Made by a program: the position numbers and the translations under genes. A DNA stretch of 64,000 bases, taken from Chara braunii. Taxonomy: Eukaryota > Streptophyta > Charophyceae > Charales > Characeae. The notes under the pieces were generated by a model that had not been told where the DNA came from, ran no database searches, and saw nothing but the letters and a program-made list of their open reading frames with translations. The DNA lies in assembly GCA_003427395.1 (NCBI GenBank), contig BFEA01000518.1, forward strand, positions 70,429 through 134,428, written 5' to 3'. Below are positions 1 through 10,444 of this stretch, piece by piece. Positions within the stretch are counted from its first letter, which is position 1; every line of letters starts with the position of its first letter.

Positions 1-142
1 CAGGGGAGGGAACTGGGGTCCTACCTGCACTACACAACAATCTACATGCATGTACACAGCCCACTTAGCGTCCAAATGCATGTAGAGTGTTGCGTAGTGG
101 AGCAAGGCAAGATAAGATTAAAACCGGGTCCGGTAGTTCCCA
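1..142. other. unassigned sequence
   Basis: No coding, RNA or repeat signal is recognised. The open frames here are short and have no family features. Confidence 0.4.
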
Positions 143-224
143 CCTTAAACAATTCAAAAGGACAGTCCGCTGATCTCTTGAGGTCAGCGGTCCAGATCAG
201 CCACACTTTTGAATCGTTTAGGGC
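143..224. repeat. small foldback (inverted repeat)
   Basis: The outer arms TAAACAATTCAAAAG (near 146) and CTTTTGAATCGTTTA (near 207) are inverted copies with one mismatch. Inside them, CCGCTGATCTC is answered by GAGGTCAGCGG. The right arm has about 10 extra bases. The whole could fold into one hairpin of about 80 nt. It may be a very small MITE; no target duplication was recognised. Confidence 0.5.
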
Positions 225-863
225 AGCCTACTGGACCCCGTTTCGGTGGTTTTTTACCTTGCACACGCCCTGGGGGAGGGGGAAGGCCCCAGGCATCGAA
301 AAAGACCAAAAATCCCCCCCACCTGTGATGCTCTGGGATCGCCCGGTGGCCAACCAGGTGGCACAACCGGCTGGGCGGCCCGGGTTGCCTCCCAGGCGAC
401 GTCCAGGTCGCCAGGGGGCCCGAGGACCAGCCTAGCAATATGCTATATTCTTCTCTCAAATCTTTCATCGTCTTTTCATTTCTTTCAATTCACCTTCACT
501 ACCTACCTACCACTACTCAATAGGCTTATACAGGCAACCCCTGCGACGATAGCTTTGTTCTCCCTCCAGCCATCAGAGGGGATGCATGTTGCCCCCGCCC
601 CAACCATGGTGGTCAAGGGTGGGGTGGTGCCTCCGATGGGGGTCCGGCTAATGCAGAGTCCGAGCATTTTGCCAGTAGCCGCACCTCCGTTTCATCATCC
701 CCCACCCCCAACCACATAACAGCAGTGTCCAATGCCGACACCCTCCCACACACCACACACAACCCACTCACACTCACACTCACACCCTTGTTGGCCAAGG
801 ACCATGCTAATACTGATCAGAGGTATCAAGCCGACTATCACCGCTCGAACTAAGTGCGCCGCA
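225..863. other. intergenic, no gene seen
   Basis: A GC-rich stretch (about 250-430) is followed by an AC/CT-rich tract with CACACT-type repeats at about 750-788. Frames open on both strands are compositional and show no domain. Confidence 0.4.
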
Positions 864-934
864 GGTGGTTATGGGGCTCGAACCCACAACCTCCTGAATG
901 CCACCTGTGTGCCTAACCAACTGAGCTAGTACCA
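864..934 (-). repeat. tRNA-like head of a SINE
   Basis: On the minus strand there is an A-box-like TAGCTCAGTTGG followed by a B-box-like GGTTCGAGCCC at tRNA spacing. These are pol III internal promoter elements. The acceptor arms do not pair well, so this is not a working tRNA gene. The middle part GCATTCAGGAGGT is shared with the two SINE copies near 4.6 and 5.3 kb, but the body downstream differs, so this is either another subfamily or only the head. Confidence 0.6.
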
Positions 935-1549
935 AATTGAATTGAGTTAACTTCCCACACATCCGTTTTGAAGTGTTCTTTGTGTCTCTACCCTCTTAAA
1001 GTTTTCTAGTGGGACGCTGCCCCGGGTCAGTCTCAGGATGGCAGGCTAATGCGGCTGGTCAGTTGAACGCAGGGAGTGGAGCCTGGAGGGCTAACGAGGT
1101 AGGTTTCACAAGCATAATAGTACTCACAATACCGAGTAGCACTATCCCAAATGTATCTGACCATATGTCTCTCACGTGAAGTTGCGTCCAGAAATCAGAA
1201 GAACAGTCCCAGTGTGAGCATGCCCTCAGGTGGCCCCCATCAGCCTCACCCTAGCCAGTTGTTCGTCGATCTTTTTTTTTTTTTTTTTTTTTTTTTTTTG
1301 GGACAAGAGCTCCAATCTATTCGTGGGGAGCAACACGTGCTGGGAACCAGGACCAGCATCCCATGTAAAATTTATACAAATGATTTAAAATGTCATGGCC
1401 ATTACCTGACTTCGGCTAAGAGCAATCTGAGAACTTATGAAAAAATTCAGAAAAAATCCAGGAAAATTTAGAAAAAAAGTCCTTCGAATGCTCAGAATCC
1501 CTGGAAACCCCCACAAAACACTCTAAAATTCTCTAGCACTGTCTAATTC
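935..1549. other. no gene; T28 run
   Basis: The only notable feature is a run of 28 T at 1272-1299. It could be the poly-A tail of a minus-strand retroposon, but no body was recognised next to it. Confidence 0.4.
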
Positions 1550-1550
1550 C

Positions 1551-2885
1551 ATGTCGGGCTCTCCCAGACCTCATGCCCCCACCCTGCTAGGTTACAGGGC
1601 AACACAACTCACCCCAACTCTGGCCAGTATTGTCCCGACAGCAACCCTTGGTTTTCCCTTGGAATGCCCGGCCCAAGGCATCTCCAAATCTCTCTACCAG
1701 GCCTCACGCTCCTGCCATCGACAAGTTACAGGGCAACCCCCCAGCTCCGGCCAGCGTCGTGCTGACATCGAAAAACCACAAGTCCATAAATCTAACAGCA
1801 ACAACAAAGAACCTTATAATGAGTTGCAAGAAGTACCCAGAGTCCTAAGACATTCTCAAGAGAACCGCCACCTATCATTTGATGGTAATTATGAAAAACA
1901 GAGAGACAAAAATCAGAAATGAAACCACTGCCAATCCAACTCAAACCCTCGCTACAGGCGAGAAACCGCCGCTCAGGCTTTCAGTCCTCGTACCAAAAGT
2001 CGCCAGTTCTCACACCCCCCTTGCTAGGGTTATAAGGCAACACAAACTGCCCCAACACCAAACTAGCTGTTTTCTGACGGACAGGAAGTATCTTCCCCCC
2101 TGGACAACTTCCTTAGCTGCGAAACCCCTACCGGTTACAGGGTCACCGCCCCAGGCGGCAACTACGTTGAACGAGGTAACTATGCCTTCCAACCTCGACA
2201 TAACTCTAATGGCCTCAGGCTCCTCTTGGTCACAGAGCCACTGCTCCAGCACCGACCAATGTCGCCCCACCCCGCCCTTCTAGTAGACTTACCCCCCTGA
2301 GCCACCCTTCCTCTACTGCATGAGCCCACCCAAAATTCCTTCCAAACCGTGTTTCCGACTTTCACCTTCCCATTTGAAAAAGCAAAAAGGAAAAAGGACC
2401 AGAACTAGAACCACTAACCATCCATCTCCCACCCTCACCACAGATGAAGGACACGCCGACCGGGCTTTCAATCCTCGTACCATAAATCATCAGGTCTCGA
2501 CTACCCCCCTGCTAGGGTTACAATGCAACACAAACTGTCCGAGTATCGACCTAACTATTTCTGATGGACAGAGAGTGCCTTCCCCCCTCGACATCTCTCT
2601 TAACTATATGGCCCCTCAAAAGGTTACAGGGTCACCGCCCCGGCAACAGCTACGTCGAGCAAGATGGTTACACGTTCCACCCTCGGCATAACTTCAATGA
2701 CCTCAAGCTCCCCTGGTTACAGAGCAAATGCTCCAGCACCGGCCAATGTCGTCCCACCCCGCCCTTCTAGTTTGACTTACTACCCTGAACCGCCAATCCC
2801 TCCTCTGAGTGACCCCCCCCCACTTCCTTCTTGCCTCTACTTCAACCTTCCCCTTTTTGTTTACAAGACCAGTCTGAGATCATAA
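1551..2885. repeat. degenerate tandem duplication, unit about 0.48 kb
   Basis: The block ending at about 2282 (CCACCCCGCCCTTCTAG) recurs about 486 bp later, ending at about 2770. Upstream landmarks recur in the same order: a GCTAGGGTTA element followed by a CAACACAAACTG element, a GACGGACAGG-like piece, GGTTACAGGGTCACCGCCCC, and CTCCAGCACCG. A more diverged third copy starts near 1575. The open + frames follow the duplication but match no family I know and contain stops. Confidence 0.65.
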
Positions 2886-3094
2886 CTAAGACTAATTGCT
2901 TGAGAGAAAACAATTTTGAAATATTCCACGCACAAAATCAGAATACAAATTTCAAATTTGAGAAAAGATGAGATGAAAATAAGATTTAATAAAATTTGAA
3001 AATCCAAATAGGGAACCAAACTAGGGAATCGATTTTGATGTCCAAGAGGACTTACGACTCTGATTTCCAGAACCCCAAGGTTCGGAATCGCTCA

Positions 3095-3412
3095 GACAGT
3101 AAATCAAGAAATTACTGAACAGAAAAAACCGCCGCTAAACAGAAAAACATCTCGTCAATCAATTGTGTGTGAGAGGGCGAAGACAATTGGCCCGTATTGA
3201 AAAGTTATGAGAAGCTCCTTTCAAAACCGTACTTAATCCTATTAGGGGATATAAAAAATCAACAAGATCACTTACGACAGTAAATCAAAAATTACTAAAC
3301 AGAAAAGCAAATCGACGCTAAACAGAAAAACATCTCGACAATCAATTGTGTGTGAGAGGGCGAAGACAATTATAAGAAACTCCTTTCAAAATCATACTTA
3401 GTTCCTATTAGA
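3095..3412. repeat. tandem duplication, unit about 0.18 kb
   Basis: Two adjacent copies share GACAGTAAATCAA, CGCTAAACAGAAAAACATC and ATCAATTGTGTGTGAGAGGG (copy 1 about 3098-3240, copy 2 about 3280-3412). The sequence is AT-rich and non-coding. Confidence 0.75.
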
Positions 3413-4080
3413 TCACAACTATTACGCAGAACTTCCTAATAGAAATTTCCACCCTCAACCATGGAGCTTTCCCGAAAAACTCCTCCCCCCTTTCCTCGAC
3501 CCCCACCTACTTGCCACCCTTCTCCTCAAACCCTACCCCACCATCTTCGGGGAAAGAGGACCCCCTCCTCCCAGTGTTAGCCACTAAGCATCGAGGCAAT
3601 GCTAACACCGAAGACAACAACGGCCATCTCCAATCCCCCAAGGATCAGAAGACAATGTGACTGCACCTCACCAAACCCGTCAGTGAGTCGTCACAGGAGG
3701 TTCGAACCCTACTAGACATTCATTCACACCAAAATTGAGGAAGGAGGGGGGAGATCAATCCCATTGCCCAAGCTCTACCTCTAGCCCACTCAACATCTTC
3801 AACTCACTTCCAATCTTGGTGATGCTAAACCTGGAGAAAAGCAACCTCGAAAAAATACCAGAAAACAACCGCGCTCGGCAGACTAGCAGCTCTCAAGACG
3901 GAGAAGGCCGAAGTCGTTTCCCAAATAGAAGCACTCACCTGGATGAACAAAGCACCCTAGTTACAGCCTTCTGCTAAGTCGTCACCCTCGACCCCTTCCT
4001 AAGAAATCCACCAAAGCGGTTTACACAACGACCATAGCCACCCCCCGCCCTAAACCCTCTTCCTTTCACCTGTCATCGCT
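3413..4080. other. no gene seen
   Basis: C-rich, low-information sequence. A B-box-like GGTTCGAACCC lies at about 3698, but it has no A box at tRNA distance on either strand. The short + frame at 3735-3977 has no recognisable domain. Confidence 0.4.
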
Positions 4081-4084
4081 CGTC

Positions 4085-4265
4085 ACATGCCCTGTCCGCA
4101 TCCTCTTCCATCGCGCGTCTCCTCTCGCTGCTACTCCCCATCGCCCTTCGTTGCCATGCGCCGCATCCTCTTCCTTCGCGCCTCTCCGCTCACTGATGCT
4201 CCCTGTCGCCCTTCGTCGCCATGCGCTGTCTGCGCCTGCCCGCTTCTCCGTAGCCCGTCGGTGAG
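4085..4265. repeat. GC-rich tandem repeat, unit about 72-78 bp
   Basis: CGCATCCTCTTCC is followed by CGCGC/CGCGCC, CTGCT or TGATGCTCC, then CGCCCTTCGTTGCCATGCG. This order occurs about two and a half times. Frames are open on both strands because of composition. Confidence 0.55.
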
Positions 4266-4543
4266 ATCGGCGGGGCGCAGCGCTCCCGGTCGCGCTGCGC
4301 CTCTGCATCCTTGTGTGTCATGGATCTAGTCTCATCTAGACACTGGTTTTAGTGCGCCATCAGCAGAAAAGTCCACGTGGCATATGGATGCGAGGACACT
4401 AGGACTTCCCTGCATGTATCTGACCGTCATGCAAACGAGCGTGGTTGGTGACCCACTCAGAGTGTTGTGAGTACGTCCGTGCTGACTGTTGCTGCTTTTT
4501 CTCATGCTGATACTAAACCAGATCAACTTCTGGATACCGAAAC

Positions 4544-4885
4544 AAGTCAAGCCGCCTACCTCAGTTGGTAAGGCAAGCAAGTTGCATTCAGGTCGTCTTG
4601 GGTTCAATTCCCATAGGTCTCATGTACCTTGGCAAGCTTGGTGCCTCCCACCTAGAGTGACATTGAGCAGAGACTGCTGGATGTTTGTTAGGGGAGGAGA
4701 CTGGAGGGGAGGATGGCCCATTGAAGAAGCTTGGTGTTGATGCTACCGGATGACACCTGGCCGGTATCACCCACCTGCAGGTCCGACACAGCCCCCCCAT
4801 ATTCCCTCGTTGGAGGCTTGAACTTGGGTTGGCTGCTACGGGGTTCCCCATGATACTACAACATTTTTTTTTTTTATTTTTTTTT
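4544..4885 (+). repeat. tRNA-derived SINE, copy 1
   Basis: The tRNA-like head has A-box TACCTCAGTTGG (about 4558) and B-box GGTTCAATTCC (about 4600) with GCATTCAGG between them. The body contains CTTGGCAAGCTTGGTGCC, CACCTAGAGT, CCTGGCCGGTATC, CCCTCGTTGGAGGCTTGA and GGCTGCTACGGGGTTCCCC. It ends in a T-rich tail (about 4863-4890). The same blocks in the same order occur on the minus strand in copy 2, which defines the family. Confidence 0.75.
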
Positions 4886-4918
4886 TTTCAGCCGAATTCT
4901 TTTAAGCCCAACCAACTC

Positions 4919-5411
4919 AATTACCTGTCAAATCAGACAGGACGGCCTTTCAGGCCTTTTTTATTGTCATTATTGTATTACGGGGAACCCCGTAGCAGCC
5001 ACATCCGTGCTCAAGCCTCCAACGAGGGAAATGCGGGATCTGCACCCACCACGGGCCACCAGCAGATGCGATACCTGCTACAGCAGATGAGACATACCGG
5101 CCAGGGTCAGCCGGTAGCATCAGGACCGAGCTTCTTCGATGGGCCAGTTGCTGGGCCTCCTCTCCGGTCCCCTCCTTGTATGAACATCAGTAGCCTCTCC
5201 TCAATGCCACTTGGGGGGACCAACGGCCTATCTCTAGGTGGTGGGCGCCAAGCTTGCCCAGGAAGGTACATGAGGCCAATGTTGATTCAACACAAGACCT
5301 CCTGAATGCCATTTGACAATGTGGTATTTCCAAACTGAGCTAGGCCGCTGGGCACTGTAACGATAATAGAAAGGCCTGAAAGGCTGTCCTGTCCAGATTT
5401 GACAGGTAATT
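4919..5411. mobile_element. non-autonomous TIR element enclosing a SINE
   Basis: The left end (4919-4975) and the reverse complement of the right end (about 5357-5411) match over roughly 50 bp. They share AATTACCTGTCAAATC, GACAGGAC and GCCTTTCAGGCCTTT with a few differences. The interior is almost entirely the minus-strand SINE copy 2. There is no transposase ORF, so this is a MITE-like element. No clear target-site duplication was seen. It is an open question whether the SINE inserted into the MITE or was captured by it. Confidence 0.65.
4976..5348 (-). repeat. tRNA-derived SINE, copy 2
   Basis: The reverse complement of copy 1 at about 75-80% by eye. The head is at the right end (CTAGCTCAG, then GCATTCAGGAGGT, with a decayed B box). 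The body runs left through TGTACCTT, GGGCAAGCTTGG, the CACCTAGAG block, CTGGCCGGTAT and GGCTGCTACGGGGTTCCCC. It lies tail-to-tail with copy 1. Confidence 0.7.
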
Positions 5412-5576
5412 TCTGTGTAGAAACAAGTTCAAACAACCAATCCGTTGCCTGGAAGATGGGCCCCTCCCCTCATGGCTCCCTCCTTCTCCAATGCTTTCCA
5501 TCTGGCAACCTGCACAGACTGAACGGGAGAACTCACATTTGTCTGCGGAATTTCTTTTTTGGGGAAACTAGGTGGG

Positions 5577-5739
5577 AGTCACAAAAATCAGTTATAATTG
5601 CACTACGGGCCAAGATACAGTTTCGAATTGCAGTTCCGGTAATGTATACAATCCCGCTTTCTGGCCAGGTAGGGTGCCATAAGTGCAATTGCAAACTGTA
5701 TCTTGGCCCATAGTGCAATTATAACTCGGTTTTGTGACT
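5577..5739. mobile_element. foldback MITE
   Basis: Arms of about 55 bp face each other. AGTCACAAAA, AGTTATAATTGCACTA, GGGCCAAGATACAGTTT and AATTGCA occur on the left and as inverted copies on the right, with about 6 differences. Only about 50 bp lies between the arms, so the unit is essentially one long hairpin. There is no coding capacity. Confidence 0.75.
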
Positions 5740-6238
5740 ACGGGCCTCTATTTCCTCTGAATGATAAGGTTCAGAGCAAATCGCTGGCATGAGGGCAATA
5801 TAGACACTTCACCTGACCATTCAATTGGTAGGAGCCACCTACAGTGTGTAAAAAGGGAAGCGATGCAATCAGTGCGAACATTTGAGATATTGGGCCTGCC
5901 TCCACTGCTCACCAAATGTGCAAAATGAGAAACGTTATTGTCTTTTGTGCATGCGGCAAGTAGTGGAGCCAGGCCCACGTGCATACTTTCTTCCATGAAA
6001 TTCGTTGATGTGGGTCTTGTTACACTATCCTACAAAGTGTTCACTTTTGAATCAAGGCGTCATTACACGGTTTCCTAATCAAGACCTCTACTTTTTTCCT
6101 TTTCCTTTTTCTTTTTTTTTTTAATTTTTATAGGTTGTGAGGGGTGTAGGGGACATGCCAAGGGAGCAGTGAAGTCCCCCGTACGTCCTAGGGGGGGGTC
6201 TCCGTACGGGCCCTCTGAAATGACGTTCGGATGGCCGT
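5740..6238. other. no gene seen; pyrimidine tract
   Basis: Nothing recognised apart from a T/C-rich tract at about 6088-6130 just ahead of the LINE fragment. A stop lies in frame shortly before 6239. Confidence 0.4.
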
Positions 6239-6970
6239 ATGGGACCGACCAACCACAGAGCACTCCAGTGGCAGATTATCCACAGGTGTCTGCCCACCCC
6301 TGATTGGCTCACAGAAAGAACGGACCTGGAACAGAAAGGAATGATGTCTCCGCTATCATCGCTATGCACATCCTGTGAACTCATCCCCCCCAGAAAACGA
6401 GCGACCGTGGAGCATTGTCTACTCTATTGGCCCATGGTGGCTCGCCTCTCGAGGTGGTGGGATGCAGCCTCGCACTACTTCACCGGTCAGCATTTCCCAT
6501 GGGACGTGAGGACTATCCTCTTTGCGGTCCTCCCCCCTAAAGGAACTGACCGGATGCAATTTATGCTGATTCTGTTCCAGTACTCCCGCCTGGCTCTGCT
6601 CATGACAGCATGGCGGATGAAGTGCTCCCACGAGAGAAGACAACACACATTCGGCTTTATACAAGCGAGAGCAGTAATGGCTGACACAATACTATGCCAG
6701 ACACAATCAGCCTGGACGGATTTACAAACCAGCCTCCGAAACGAGTCCGAAGAGCCCAAGAGGCGACAACTGCTGGACAACTTCATGGCGAAATGGGTGG
6801 ACCCGAATTGCAGGTTATGTAGATTGGACCGGTCCAATAACCTACAATGGCGACCATGGCTGTCCACGGAGGCCCTATGGGAGTTCCTCCCACAAGATCA
6901 CTTCTCTCTCCAGTTCCAACCTACTGACCTCATCCTCATACCCGACGTCCCTGTCTTTTCACAGCCCTAG
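6239..6970 (+). pseudogene. LINE ORF2 C-terminal fragment (zf-RVT region)
   Basis: This 243-aa frame reads like the C-terminal end of a non-LTR retrotransposon ORF2, after the reverse transcriptase. Near the start is NHRALQWQIIHRCLPT, which matches the usual W-x-LxH-x-x-LPT element of the zf-RVT domain. It is followed by a CxxC pair (CTSC, about residue 43) and an EHC motif (about residue 57) before a WP. A second CRLC pair lies at about residue 191. The family's catalytic YADD region is absent, and an in-frame stop lies just upstream, so this is a 5'-truncated or decayed copy. A C-rich 3' tail follows to about 7130. The LINE assignment is firm at domain level; the clade is not determined. 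Confidence 0.65.
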
Positions 6971-7156
6971 ATATCTCTCTAAACCCCTAATCCCTCTGGC
7001 CCCTGCTGCAAATGCCCACCATCATCCCGCCCCCTCATCCCTTCCCTGGCCCTCCCTCCCCTCCCTTCCCCCCCGCCAACCACCACCTGCACCCGCCTCC
7101 GCCCTCTCCTCTCCCTACTGGCCAGGACTGGTCTCCCAGAAAAAACGAAGAGTGCT

Positions 7157-9609
7157 GTGACGAATTACTTTCCGTAAACACGCCACTTTCTGCGCGACTG
7201 TATTTCGGGGGTTAATCTGGAGGGGCCCGCCAATTACATGAATGTCGTCGTCTTTTTGATAGAGGCTGGTCCCACGACGATTGGTAATTGATCGCGCCTT
7301 AACGACCGCGGAAATAACTGTTGCCATAACTTGTTTCTTGTTCTGTTGTGGGGAGGGGAATTTTTTGCGCAATCACCGCGTGGGGAATCTTTTTAAATTC
7401 CTCTTTCGAGTTTTGAACCCACACAGGTACTCAAAATTTCTCCTTGCAATTAGGATTTTAATTAGGCGAGGAATTTGGGAGCATCGTAATTTTTTGGCCG
7501 TAACTACACGAGGCTCCCTACTTGCGCGCGCATTGCTTCGTCCTATCCTGCGCTCTTCCCCCGCCGCGCCTAAATTGTAATCGCAACTGTAATCTCTTCT
7601 TGCTCCTTCTTGGCAAGCGCAAGTGTAACTGTAATCCTCTCCCTTCTTGATCTCTTCTTTTTCTGCACGAAACTCAGCGTCTCTTTCCCAACTACCTCAT
7701 TGGCCTACAGATGCACGACTGGATCGATGTGTGGAGAGCGGCTACGTCCCCCACGATGCGGCCCCATCATGCACCCATAGGCACTCCCTCCGCCTCTCTA
7801 CCTCTTGCTTCAGCGTAATCCGGAATTGTATCGGGCAACTACAAAATGCTATAAAGCTCGCAAGCGCGGCTAATTCGCTTTGAAAATCTACACTTGGGAG
7901 TTAGCATGGTCGAGAGGAACGGCTAACGAGCGGAGACAGAAAGGTGAGTAGGGAGTTGGGCGATCCGACGAGCTGGTGCTGGGTAGGCAGGGTTGACGTG
8001 TGGCCGCAAAGGACTGTGGCACATGGGCGAACCTGGCTTGCATACTCGGACTAAGCGAGATGACAACTTCGGGTTGTTGATAGGTGCGAGGCGACGGACT
8101 TCCCGCATCATGGGAACTTCGAAAGAGGGAGAGAGAGAAAGCGGTATGCTGAAGTGGGGGTTATCCCTTCGCATCTTCTGTATAATTTTGGTTTCTGGTT
8201 CTCGACCATCCTTGCTTGCGACACTGTCGGATTTTCTTTTCGTTGGTTGATGTATGGATTATCTTTCTCTCCCCCATCTTTTCCAGTACAGAATGTATGA
8301 CAATTCCAAAATTGATTGATCACTCGAATGACTTGCATGGAGGATTGTAGATTGTAGAGACGAGGGATTATGAGGAGTATAGGATGGACGCCCCACCGAT
8401 GTATGGAGAAATGTATGTAATCCCGTCCATTTTCGGTATGCCAATAGATGGGGTAGTGATAGACTGTGTGATTTTGCGCTAAGCCTGTCGAAGTTGTCTT
8501 CCCGAACAAACTCGGGTCGGGATAGATGCATGTATAACAAGTAGGTTACAGTCAGCGTATATGCCTAAGTATGGGTTGGATCTTCCTCATGCACTGCATG
8601 ATCCACGCGTGATTGACATCTGATGCATGAGAATGTTATTTAATCTCCTTTTCCTTTTGCTCGTCGAACAACCGTTTGATTTGTAAAGTTGATTCGGATC
8701 CGGTAGGAACAGATCATGTGCACGCACGTATACGGGTGATCATCAGAACGACAGTCATCATGTTAACGCGTGTTTGCCTGACCCGTCCCTAACACCACCT
8801 CTCCTTGCATGACCAAATGTATGAGTTAAGTCCCTCTTGCCAAATATGGATATCGGACTTCCATTTTGGATCACTGATTGTGATAGTTTGAGGAACCCCG
8901 AGTACCGGGAATACTGGGAGAACGAACAACTCCTCCGCTGATCGAACTTAAGGTTTCTGGCCTACCCCTTCCAAATGCACGGTGATCGGTTGTGTGCCTG
9001 TAACTTTCACAGAGCCATCAGACGGAATTCCTGAATCACAGATTATCCCGACACCCATAATTACCAGTACTACATCACCCCGGGATTCGTCGCCATTGAA
9101 AGCAAATTCCCTCCATTCTATCTCCTTCTCCCCTATCATTATCTAACGGTTGTCCCTTGGGAACCGATAGCCCCTGCTGGCCCCGAAGGCCGTGCTCTAA
9201 GTGTCGACAATACAATGCCTATCGAGCCGCGGGAGTCATACGACGAACCCGCTGTGAAGCTGAGTGTCGAGAGCACAGCCTCCGACTGAGGCCGTCCACG
9301 TCAGATTATGAAATCCGTGAAACCCACCGGCGACAGGTGTTCACACAGAGAGACACCCACTGTGTTCCCACCATGCACAAAGTACGAATCCGTGGCCGGC
9401 GAAACTAGCTACTCGACTCTGAGAAAAGCAAAACAAAAAATTAGGCCCTACGCGAAACCACTTGTATTTCTATCCTTGAAACTTGACACTGAAGATCTTT
9501 GTTCCAACAGGGGACTCCACCCCCACTTTCCTAAAATCCTTCACACAACCGCACTGCACGCTTCCGGGCCCCTCCCACTCCGAAACAGGAAGTTGCGCTG
9601 GGCGTGAGG
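7157..9609 (+). mobile_element. possible 5' LTR / leader of a + strand retrotransposon
   Basis: No credible gene occupies this 2.45-kb stretch. It starts with TGTGACGAATTACTT after the LINE tail and ends beside a weak tRNA-iMet-like primer site (9611-9622) that precedes a Gag frame at 9778. That order would fit an LTR. However, the right end does not finish in CA and no second copy is in the window, so the boundaries are a guess. A GTGAGT motif lies at about 7950. Confidence 0.3.
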
Positions 9610-9610
9610 T

Positions 9611-9622
9611 TAGTATCGGAGC
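9611..9622 (+). other. possible primer-binding site (tRNA-Met-like)
   Basis: TAGTATCGGAGC differs at two positions from TGGTATCAGAGC, the usual plant tRNA-iMet primer site. It lies 155 bp before the Gag start, a normal leader position. Confidence 0.3.
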
Positions 9623-9777
9623 CGACACGTGTCAAGACCAAGGATTGACAAGTGTTTCGACTCCACAACTAGACCGACCTGGCGATCCCAAGCCGAGGAA
9701 GGTCTAGACAGAGAAACGGGCAAAATCTCGATCCAGTAGTAACTCGATGTTGATTGGCGGGTCGATAGGTAGTCGAC

Positions 9778-10444
9778 ATGAACGCTAACCAAGCACCAAA
9801 CGCTAATGTGCTGCCAGGCGGAGCGAACCCCGCTAGACCCATTCCGCCTCAGCCAATCCGGGTTCGTGCGCCCACAACCCCACCAGATTTGTATCTATTC
9901 GATCTTGCCCATCACTTGGTCGGTGCATGGTTGGCCACACTCCGTGCCCAACAAGACGATAATGATGAGGCCAAGATTAATATCTCAGCACGATTGGGAG
10001 GCCATGCATATCATTGGTTTAGCACCTACCTTTGGATAGATCTTCCAACATTTGAAAGAGATTTTTTGCACCGATCCGATTATATCCACCAGGAACAAGT
10101 GTTTTTCATGATCAAAGACCGAATGCAGAAACCCCTCGAGTCCATTGTTGAATATCGCAGTCGATTCTATAGACTTTTCGTAAAATCCGAGCGAGATGAG
10201 AAAGCCGGGAGAGATTTGTTTATCGATAGGCTTAGGAGCTGCGCGATCCGAGCCAAGCTGCGTAAACAGTTTTCCTCATTAATCACACCATGCAACAAAT
10301 CATGGACAGGGCTGAAGAGATGAAATGAAAATTCGCTGCTAAAGATCGGGACTCTACTGAACTAGCTCGAGCGCGAGCGGAATTAGCAACACTTTATGAC
10401 AAGTTTGAAAAAGCTAGGGGTGCTGGTAAGAGCAGATACCGCTA
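9778..10444 (+). pseudogene. Ty3/Gypsy-type Gag (capsid) fragment
   Basis: The frame starts at ATG 9778 with a proline-rich leader. From about residue 70 it has the capsid pattern of the retrotransposon Gag family: LGGHAYHWFSTYL, then DLPTFERDFLHR, then a segment centred on PLESIVEYRSRFYRL, then IDRLRSCAIRAKLRK. After about residue 165 the frame is lost. The neighbouring frame continues as a coiled-coil-like tail (AEEM..., ELARARAELATLYDKFEKA) with one TGA near 10,323, ending at a TAG near 10,442. No zinc knuckle, protease or RT follows. It is a dead gag, unrelated in detail and opposite in strand to the large element downstream. Confidence 0.7.

Noticed and set aside
3690-3715. Perfect B-box GGTTCGAACCC
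   Set aside because: The motif is partly palindromic and no tRNA structure fits on either strand.
8948-9408. Short frames on both strands before the Gag fragment
   Set aside because: They are unrelated to any family, short, and overlapping on opposite strands.
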